Shown here: positions 1 through 5,040 of the stretch, in pieces
Layout of the letters: each line of letters begins with the position of its first letter
How positions within the stretch are numbered: position 1 is the stretch's first letter
NCBI GenBank assembly: GCA_029880385.1
Contig: JAOUOM010000226.1
Span: 1 to 5,040, forward strand
DNA length: 5,040 bases
Source of the DNA: Cyclobacteriaceae bacterium
GTDB lineage: Bacteria > Bacteroidota > Bacteroidia > Cytophagales > Cyclobacteriaceae
Direction of reading: 5' to 3'
Program-made: the position numbers and the translations under genes
Notes under the pieces: model-generated
Databases searched by the model: none
The model's input: the letters and a program-made list of their open reading frames with translations, nothing else
What the model was told of the DNA's origin: nothing

Positions 1-109
1 GCAAGCGGTGCGTTCCCCTTTTGACTGACGGGCTGGCCCTGGCTCAGGTGGTATATGGCTGGTGTCTTGGTACGTATTTCAGGTAACCATTCACGGTCTG
101 TAAAATTCC

Positions 110-120
110 TTTACTGTAAA
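110..120. repeat. 11-nt perfect inverted repeat in the leader
   Basis: TTTAC-T-GTAAA is a perfect palindrome around a central T, about 50 nt upstream of the putative -7 box. Its right half, CTGTAAA (114-120), also occurs as a direct copy at 98-104. This could be a regulator half-site arrangement, but short AT-rich palindromes are common by chance. Confidence 0.25.
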
Positions 121-131
121 TCAAACATTGC

Positions 132-143
132 GTTCACATGAAC
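132..143. repeat. 12-nt inverted repeat, possible operator
   Basis: The arms GTTCA (132-136) and TGAAC (139-143) flank a 2-nt centre. The centre lies about 32 nt upstream of the putative -7 box, near where an activator could replace the missing -33 element. The position fits an operator, but no regulator gene is in the window and the match is short. Confidence 0.3.
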
Positions 144-168
144 ATAAACGCTTCCGTATAATTTCCCA

Positions 169-176
169 TAACTTTG
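169..176 (+). promoter_or_regulatory. Bacteroidota-type -7 promoter box (TAACTTTG)
   Basis: TAACTTTG matches the TAnnTTTG -7 consensus used by the primary sigma factor of Bacteroidota. It ends 38 nt before the ATG at 215, which would give a 5' leader of roughly 30 nt. I see no convincing TTG or TTTG -33 element at the usual 17-23 nt spacing: the stretch 145-151 has no TTG. The promoter is therefore either weak, activator-dependent, or a chance match. It is the only such box in the leader. Confidence 0.45.
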
Positions 177-214
177 AAACCTTGCGACCGTAGGATAAAA
201 ACATTGACGTAAAC

Positions 215-2719
215 ATGAAAAGAACCGGATACCTGATCATATTTTTTTTATGGGGAAATATTGGACTGGCACAAAAACCGCCCCAATATCATCCAGGCAA
301 CATCCAGTTGCAATTGGACAAATTGAATGTATTGGGATCGGTACTTTATGTTGCGGCACATCCCGATGACGAAAACACACGGTTGATTGCCTATTTTGCC
401 AATGGCCCGCTTTATCGTACGGCATACCTGTCGGCTACCCGTGGAGATGGCGGCCAAAACCTGATTGGACCCGAAATCCGCGAACAATTGGGCATTATCC
501 GCACACAGGAGTTGCTTGGCGCACGCCGCCTGGACGGAGGACAGCAGTTTTTTTCACGTGCCAATGATTTTGGATACTCCAAACATCCCGATGAGACACT
601 GACCATTTGGGAAAAAGAAAACGTATTGGCCGATTTTGTGCGCGTGATCCGTACGTTTCGGCCGGATGTGGTGATTACACGCTTTACGACAGTGCCCGGC
701 ATTACCCACGGGCACCATACCACCTCGGCCATACTGGCCAAAGAGGCCTTTACGCTGGCGGGTGATCCTACGGCTTTTCCGGAACAGCTCGATCAGCTCG
801 ATACCTGGCAGCCGTCCAAGCTATTTTGGAATTTGAGCTGGTGGTCTTTTCAGCAGGGGGTAGCCTCACCGGATGAGGAAGGATTGTTTCAGATTGATGT
901 GGGCCAGTACAATGAATATTTGGGAACCTCCTATACCGAGCTGGCAGCAGAAAGCCGCTCCATGCACAAAAGCCAGGGGTTTGGTGCCACAGGCTCACGA
1001 GGGGGTGATACGGAATACCTCAAACAGTGGGAAGGAAATACGACGGATGAAATCATGGGCGGTATTGATGTGTCGTGGGGACGGGTGCCCGGCAGCACAG
1101 CCGTTTCACAACTTTTGAAAAAGGCCGCAGCCACCTATCATCCGCAAAAAGCGCAGGAAACGTTGCGGTATTTATACCAGGCACGTGAGGAGCTGATGCG
1201 TTTGCCCGATCAGTTCTGGAAGGAGACAAAGCTGAGGGAACTTGACGAAGTGGTCCGGGCCATTACCGGCACCTATCTTGAGGTGGTGGCCAGGGATTAT
1301 AGTTTTGTGGCAGGGGATTCCATACGGCTGGAAGTAGAGGCGATCACCCGTTCTGACATGCCATTGGTCTTGTCAGACATTGTCATTGAGCCCTGGGGGC
1401 ATAGCCTTTCACTCAACCAAAATCTACGTAACAATCAAAAATTCACGACGGATATCAACCTGATTGTGCCGGACAATATTCCACTCACGCATCCCTATTG
1501 GCTGAAGGAAAAGGCCAGCCTGGGTATGTACCGTGTAGCGGATAACAAGCAAATAGGAAAACCCGAAAATGACCTGCCCATGACGGCACGGTTTGTCCTA
1601 AAATGGGAGGATCAGTTTTTGGATTTTGTCTGTCCGGTTTCCTATAAGCGTAATGACCCGGTAAAAGGGGAATATTATCGCCCGATAGAGATCGCACCGC
1701 CGGTAATGGTAAACCTCAACAGTGACGTGCTGGTATTCGGTGAAAACACCCCCCGGAAAGTAGAAGCAAGGGTAATAGCCGGAAAGTCCCACGTAGCGGG
1801 TACTTTGCGCCTGGAAGTTCCGGCAGGCTGGAAACTGACCCCTGCCTCCCGTGAGGTGAGGCTTGATCAAAAAAATGAAGAACAGTTGTTCACCTTTTCA
1901 ATCACTCCGCCTGCCACATCAGGAGAAGGGTTGGTTCGGGCTGTTTTTCAATCGGAAGATGGCGTGAAGTACAGCAAAGGACGGGTGGTCATCGATTATG
2001 ACCATATTCCGGTGCAAACCCTGTATCCCGATTCTGAAATCAGGCTTGTACGTCTCGATCTTAAAAAAACGGGGACCAAAATCGGCTACATCGAAGGGGC
2101 AGGCGATGCAATCCCGGAAAACCTTCGGCAAATAGGATATGACGTTACCTTGCTCGAAAAGGATCAGGTGACCAGTCAGTTTTTATCTCGTTTTGATGCG
2201 GTTATCCTGGGTGTGCGGGCATTCAATACGGTCGATTGGTTATCCTATAAAAACCAGGAGCTCTTTGCTTATGTAAACAGAGGAGGGATCGTGGTAGTAC
2301 AGTACAATACAAACGGACGAATGGTTACCTCGCAGGTAGCTCCCTACCCGCTGACAATTTCACGCGACAGGGTGACGGTAGAGAATTCTCCTGTCCAAAT
2401 CCTGGCACCGGATCATCCGGTCATGAATTTTCCCAACAAAATAACAGCAATGGATTTCGAAGGCTGGGTTCAGGAGCGGGGGCTGTATTTTCCCAATGCC
2501 TGGGATCCTGCATTTGTGCCGATCCTGCGTACGGGTGATCCGGGAGAAACCCTTTACGACGGGGGCTTGCTGGTAGCACCCTATGGGAAGGGGTATTATG
2601 TATATTCGGGGATTTCATGGTTTCGGGAATTGCCGGCAGGTGTCCCGGGGGCATATCGTATTTTCTGTAATCTGATTTCCCTTGGCAAAGGGGCTACTAC
2701 AAAAATGACTAATGAATAA
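215..2719 (+). CDS. Exported PIG-L family deacetylase with C-terminal amidotransferase-like domain
   Basis: PIG-L (LmbE-like) enzymes are metal-dependent hydrolases that usually remove acetyl groups from N-acetylglucosamine-type substrates. Residues 1-19 form a signal peptide (Lys-Arg, hydrophobic core, likely cleavage at GLA|Q), so the enzyme should act in the periplasm or at the surface. The PIG-L domain spans about residues 41-200. It carries AHPDDE at 48-53 (predicted metal ligands H49 and D52, base D51), TRGDGGQN at 75-82, RTQEL at 96-100 and HGHH at 165-168 (predicted ligand H168). HGHH replaces the HxDH of MshB-type enzymes. After a helical linker (about 310-355) come beta-rich segments. 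Residues about 500-585 resemble a NEW3-like beta-sandwich. Residues about 612-825 resemble a class I glutamine-amidotransferase/ThuA-like fold, with LGVRAFN at 665-671. At 834 residues it is about three times a minimal PIG-L protein. The start is fixed by an in-frame TAG at 191-193. There is no close Shine-Dalgarno sequence (AGGA lies 19 nt upstream). The substrate is unknown. Confidence 0.9.
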   Translation: MKRTGYLIIFFLWGNIGLAQKPPQYHPGNIQLQLDKLNVLGSVLYVAAHPDDENTRLIAYFANGPLYRTAYLSATRGDGGQNLIGPEIREQLGIIRTQELLGARRLDGGQQFFSRANDFGYSKHPDETLTIWEKENVLADFVRVIRTFRPDVVITRFTTVPGITHGHHTTSAILAKEAFTLAGDPTAFPEQLDQLDTWQPSKLFWNLSWWSFQQGVASPDEEGLFQIDVGQYNEYLGTSYTELAAESRSMHKSQGFGATGSRGGDTEYLKQWEGNTTDEIMGGIDVSWGRVPGSTAVSQLLKKAAATYHPQKAQETLRYLYQAREELMRLPDQFWKETKLRELDEVVRAITGTYLEVVARDYSFVAGDSIRLEVEAITRSDMPLVLSDIVIEPWGHSLSLNQNLRNNQKFTTDINLIVPDNIPLTHPYWLKEKASLGMYRVADNKQIGKPENDLPMTARFVLKWEDQFLDFVCPVSYKRNDPVKGEYYRPIEIAPPVMVNLNSDVLVFGENTPRKVEARVIAGKSHVAGTLRLEVPAGWKLTPASREVRLDQKNEEQLFTFSITPPATSGEGLVRAVFQSEDGVKYSKGRVVIDYDHIPVQTLYPDSEIRLVRLDLKKTGTKIGYIEGAGDAIPENLRQIGYDVTLLEKDQVTSQFLSRFDAVILGVRAFNTVDWLSYKNQELFAYVNRGGIVVVQYNTNGRMVTSQVAPYPLTISRDRVTVENSPVQILAPDHPVMNFPNKITAMDFEGWVQERGLYFPNAWDPAFVPILRTGDPGETLYDGGLLVAPYGKGYYVYSGISWFRELPAGVPGAYRIFCNLISLGKGATTKMTNE
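2687..2719 (+). promoter_or_regulatory. Translational coupling junction between deacetylase and symporter genes
   Basis: The symporter ATG (2712-2714) lies inside the last codons of the deacetylase gene, whose TAA is at 2717-2719. Ribosomes ending the first gene stop within reach of the second start. AAAGGGG at 2687-2693 sits 18 nt before the start, beyond normal Shine-Dalgarno spacing. I see no promoter between the genes. This supports one transcript and coupled expression. Confidence 0.6.
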
Positions 2720-4409
2720 CATTGACTTATTGGTGCTGGGAAGCACGCTTCTTTTTATCGTGGCCTATGGCGTTTGGAAAACCAGGGGGAAACAGGATAT
2801 GCAGGGATACCTGCTTGGTGATAATAGTTTAAAGTGGGGGACCATCGGGCTGTCGGTGATGGCCACTCAGGCGAGTGCCATTACGTTCATTTCCACACCG
2901 GGCCAGGCTTATGAGAGTGGGATGGGGTTTGTCCAGAATTATTTTGGTCTGCCGATTGCCCTGTTGATCGTCTCTGTCGTTTTCATTCCCATTTATTACA
3001 AACTAAAGGTATATACGGCCTATGAATATCTGGAAAAGCGTTTTGATGTGAGGGTACGGATACTTGGGGCCATGTTGTTTCTGATTCAGCGGGGAATGGC
3101 AGCCGGGATTACCATTTATGCCCCGGCTATTATTTTGTCAACTATCCTGGGCTGGAACCTGACCCTTACGATAGTATTGACAGGTTCACTGGTCATCATT
3201 TATACCGTGTCGGGTGGGACAAGAGCCGTAAGTATTACACAAAAACAGCAAATGGCCGTGATCATGGGGGGCATGTTTGTGGCTTTCGGGATGGTCGTTT
3301 ATTATCTGTCAGACTTTATTGGCTTTGGGGATGCAGTTGATGTTGCGACGGCTTTGCAAAAAACCCAGGCTGTCGATTTTGATTTTAGTTTTGAAAAACG
3401 CTATACGTTTTGGTCGGGAATTACGGGGGGATTGTTTTTGTCATTGTCTTATTTCGGAACGGATCAATCGCAAGTGCAACGTTATTTGGGTGGAAAAAAT
3501 ATTGCAGAGAGCCGAATGGGATTGATGTTCAATGCTATTTTTAAAATACCCATGCAGTTTTTCATCCTGTTTGTAGGGGTGATGGTGTATGTATTTTATA
3601 TTTTCTATACACCTCCTGTTCATTTTAAGGAAGTATCGCTGGAGATGGTCAGGGAAAGTGATCGTGCACAGGAATTAGTTGCTTTTGAAGGCGCGTATGC
3701 ACAATTGCTGGAAGAGCGCAAATCCCTTTCCCTGGCATATGCCACAGCGGACGAAAGCGAAAAGGAACAATTGCGTATGGATCTTTTGGCCACTGATCGC
3801 CGGTCGGAAGAAGTTCGTCAGTCGGTCAAGGAATTGATTGCCACGGTAGACCCGATGATTGAAACCAAGGATTCCGATTATGTCTTTTTGTCTTTTATAC
3901 TGGGGTATTTGCCCCATGGCTTGATCGGCTTGCTGATTGCCGTAATCCTGTCTGCGGCCATGTCGTCCACATCAGGTGAACTGAATGCACTGGCATCCAC
4001 TACCTCGGTCGATTTTTACCAGCGTCATGTACGCAGGGCGGCTACAGACGATCATTATGTGAAAATGTCCAGGGTTCTTACCATGATTTGGGGATTTATT
4101 GCCATTTCCTTTGCACTGTTGGCCAAGAATTCGGAAAATTTGATTGAGGCAGTCAATATCATCGGGTCCCTGTTTTACGGTACAATCCTGGGGATATTCC
4201 TGGTGGCCTTTTTCCTGCGACGGGTGGGGGCGAGTGCTGTTTTTTATGCCGCTATTTTTGCCGAGCTATTTGTGTTGGGGTGTCACTTTCTGACACGGGC
4301 AGGTTACATTGAGCTTGGGTACCTGTGGTACAATGCCATCGGGTGTGTGCTGACACTGGTACTTAGCTGGCTACTTTCGTTTCTGGGCACAACTAAAAAG
4401 CCCGGATAA
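2712..4409 (+). CDS. Sodium:solute symporter (SSS/SLC5 family)
   Basis: This is an inner-membrane, Na+-coupled secondary transporter of the LeuT fold. I count about 13 hydrophobic segments, near residues 4-22, 43-63, 77-98, 117-146, 150-167, 179-199, 233-248, 271-299, 390-418, 455-471, 478-502, 506-527 and 536-558, which fits the PutP/vSGLT layout. GTDQSQVQRYL at 249-259 is the family motif in the cytoplasmic loop before TM7. SAAMSSTSGELNA at 414-426 matches the Na2 sodium-site helix, with S418/S419 or a neighbouring Ser/Thr as likely ligands. Residues about 303-388 form a long charged, helix-prone insertion, predicted periplasmic. The ATG overlaps the end of the deacetylase gene by 8 nt, and an in-frame TGA at 2706-2708 excludes any earlier start. 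The only purine run upstream (AAAGGGG, 2687-2693) is too far for a normal Shine-Dalgarno, so coupled translation is likely. The substrate cannot be assigned: the SSS family covers sugars, sialic acid, amino acids, carboxylates and more. Confidence 0.92.
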   Translation: MNNIDLLVLGSTLLFIVAYGVWKTRGKQDMQGYLLGDNSLKWGTIGLSVMATQASAITFISTPGQAYESGMGFVQNYFGLPIALLIVSVVFIPIYYKLKVYTAYEYLEKRFDVRVRILGAMLFLIQRGMAAGITIYAPAIILSTILGWNLTLTIVLTGSLVIIYTVSGGTRAVSITQKQQMAVIMGGMFVAFGMVVYYLSDFIGFGDAVDVATALQKTQAVDFDFSFEKRYTFWSGITGGLFLSLSYFGTDQSQVQRYLGGKNIAESRMGLMFNAIFKIPMQFFILFVGVMVYVFYIFYTPPVHFKEVSLEMVRESDRAQELVAFEGAYAQLLEERKSLSLAYATADESEKEQLRMDLLATDRRSEEVRQSVKELIATVDPMIETKDSDYVFLSFILGYLPHGLIGLLIAVILSAAMSSTSGELNALASTTSVDFYQRHVRRAATDDHYVKMSRVLTMIWGFIAISFALLAKNSENLIEAVNIIGSLFYGTILGIFLVAFFLRRVGASAVFYAAIFAELFVLGCHFLTRAGYIELGYLWYNAIGCVLTLVLSWLLSFLGTTKKPG

Positions 4410-4421
4410 AACCCGGGCTTT
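4397..4421 (-). terminator. Hairpin terminator in the convergent gap, best oriented for the minus strand
   Basis: A perfect 9-bp stem pairs AAAGCCCGG (4397-4405) with CCGGGCTTT (4413-4421) around a 7-nt loop. Read on the minus strand, the GC stem runs into TTTTT (complement of 4395-4399), a classical intrinsic terminator 23 nt after the DUF2911 stop. Read on the plus strand, it is followed by only three Ts and then AAGG, so termination of the symporter transcript would be weaker. The symporter stop codon (4407-4409) lies in the loop, and the 5' arm encodes its last residues, KPG. Confidence 0.75.
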
Positions 4422-4444
4422 AAGGTAAGGACATTTTATCTCCT

Positions 4445-5040
4445 TTATTTTTTCTTCCATTCGGCAATGGAGGCCTTATTGAAATCAACATATTGCTGAT
4501 TGCCGGCTTTTTCAGCAGCAGCCATTGATTTTTGTGCAGAGGCAATGGCTTCCTTGTATTTGCCCAATTCTGCTTCAATGAGTGCTTTGGTGCGCGACAT
4601 CCAGTAGGCATCAGGATTGATTTCTACCGCTTTGGTTGCAAATTTCAATGCCAGCTCCAGGTTTTCCTTTTCAGTAAGGAGGTAGGCAGCCGATGCGTTG
4701 TAAGCATTACCAAGGGTAGCTTCCGGATTTTCGGCAAATTTGTTGATTTGTGCCATTACCGTCTTTTTCGTATCTACCGAGAGGGGAACAGATACAAATG
4801 TTTTTTCCCAATACAGGTAGAGAGTAGCCCCGTCATTGGTCAGGTCACCAAAGCCCATGGTGAAGGTTTCCACATTGAAAGGGAGTGCTGTGGGGGCAGA
4901 TTTAACGGTTACCAGGGGCGTTTTGTCCGGATAGGCAGCCCAGTTGCCTGTCTCATACGGGTAAAACATGACATCCCAGCTGGATTGTCCGGGTTTTGTC
5001 AGGACGGCATAACTGCCAGCCGAAAGAAGTTTGCCGCCTC
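4445..5040 (-). CDS. DUF2911 domain protein with helical-repeat C-terminus, 5' end outside window
   Basis: The reading frame stays open to the right edge. 197 residues are visible before the TAA at 4447-4445, and the true N-terminus, normally with a signal peptide, is missing. The ATG at 4969-4967 is internal: 23 further in-frame codons upstream encode GGKLLSAGSYAVLTKPGQ and then SSWDV, which continue the family pattern. The DUF2911 core, a beta-rich domain of unknown function found mostly in Bacteroidota, covers the first 90 or so visible residues. It includes WDVMFY (21-26), FTMGFGDL (59-66) and LYWEKTFVSVPL (75-86). From about residue 100 to the end, alternating helices (ASAAYLLTEKENLELALKFA, then ALIEAELGKYKEAIASAQKS) resemble TPR-type repeats. 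The protein is likely exported. It converges on the symporter gene across 35 nt, so a functional link is not indicated. Family assignment is from remembered motifs. Confidence 0.85.
   Translation of the reverse strand, partial: GGKLLSAGSYAVLTKPGQSSWDVMFYPYETGNWAAYPDKTPLVTVKSAPTALPFNVETFTMGFGDLTNDGATLYLYWEKTFVSVPLSVDTKKTVMAQINKFAENPEATLGNAYNASAAYLLTEKENLELALKFATKAVEINPDAYWMSRTKALIEAELGKYKEAIASAQKSMAAAEKAGNQQYVDFNKASIAEWKKK

Larger units (their letters stand above)
1..214. other. Upstream non-coding region of the deacetylase operon
   Basis: No gene can be supported here. The three plus frames, read from the left edge, close at a TGA at 22-24, a TGA at 26-28 and a TAA at 84-86. At most the last 7 to 27 codons of an upstream gene could be present, and the residues are too few to identify. 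On the minus strand, every ATG I could find between 88 and 204 runs into a stop within about 26 codons, so there is no divergent gene start. The region turns AT-rich from about position 100 and holds the promoter box, short palindromes and a direct repeat listed separately. Confidence 0.7.
123..220 (+). repeat. Imperfect direct repeat pair, 123-143 and 199-220
   Basis: Two copies of a roughly 21-nt sequence lie 76 nt apart. Both begin AAACATTG, share CGT next (the second copy has one extra A before it), and share ACATGAA towards the end: 18 of 21 positions match, allowing one gap. The second copy overlaps the start codon of the deacetylase gene, supplying its ATGAA. The first copy contains the GTTCA/TGAAC palindrome; the second does not preserve it. 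The pair could be a duplicated leader segment or a regulatory site pair, or a coincidence in AT-rich DNA. Confidence 0.4.

Noticed and set aside
25..47. Possible hairpin near the left edge (CTGA ... TCAG, with GGGC/GCCC inside)
   Set aside because: The arms are short, the inner pair leaves a 2-nt loop, and no T-tract follows, so it does not make a credible terminator for an upstream gene.
3..86. Open plus-strand frame from the left edge to TAA at 84-86
   Set aside because: Only 27 codons are visible, with no recognisable motif. It could be the tail of an upstream gene but nothing supports it over chance.
412..741. 109-codon minus-strand open frame inside the deacetylase gene
   Set aside because: It lies opposite the strongly conserved PIG-L motifs, and its translation is Arg/Ser/Pro-rich without any domain; it is a shadow of the real gene.
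215..2719. Assignment as a bacillithiol-pathway (BshB) or mycothiol-pathway (MshB) deacetylase
   Set aside because: Those enzymes are cytosolic and under about 310 residues. This protein has a signal peptide, 834 residues and no thiol-pathway neighbours.
4420..4611. Second minus-strand open frame at the end of the DUF2911 gene
   Set aside because: It overlaps the helical-repeat coding region in another frame and its Pro/Lys/Asn-rich translation resembles no family.
4445..4969. DUF2911 gene starting at the ATG at 4969
   Set aside because: The frame continues upstream with family-typical sequence to the window edge, so this Met is internal and the gene is cut by the window.

Overview
The window looks like an ordinary chromosomal stretch of a Bacteroidota bacterium, most likely from the Cytophagia/Cytophagales side. 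The reasons are: a TAnnTTTG-type -7 promoter box before the first gene, no usable Shine-Dalgarno sequences, a very large exported PIG-L protein with a C-terminal glutamine-amidotransferase-like domain, and a DUF2911 protein with a helical-repeat tail. The last two architectures are familiar mainly from this phylum. The lineage below phylum level is inference.

Layout. Positions 1-214 are non-coding or at most hold the last few codons of an upstream gene. They carry a promoter-like box and several short repeats. Positions 215-2719 (+) encode an exported 834-residue PIG-L family metal-dependent deacetylase. Positions 2712-4409 (+) encode a 565-residue sodium:solute symporter whose start codon overlaps the end of the deacetylase gene by 8 nt, so the two form an operon with probable translational coupling. 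A 35-nt convergent gap follows, with a GC-rich hairpin that also covers the last codons of the symporter gene. From 4445 to the right edge, a DUF2911 gene lies on the minus strand and its 5' end is outside the window.

How the genes may work together. The deacetylase has a signal peptide and should act in the periplasm or at the cell surface. The symporter sits in the inner membrane and is coupled to it. The simplest reading is a small scavenging unit: a periplasmic enzyme de-N-acetylates (or otherwise hydrolyses) a substrate and the Na+-driven carrier takes up a product. The substrate cannot be read from the sequence. The DUF2911 gene is convergent and shows no sign of belonging to the same unit.

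No mobile element, CRISPR array, RNA gene or clearly new system is visible. The points most worth a second look are the coupled enzyme-transporter pair, the HGHH variant of the PIG-L metal motif, the charged helical insertion in the symporter, and the repeat pair in the leader of the first gene.
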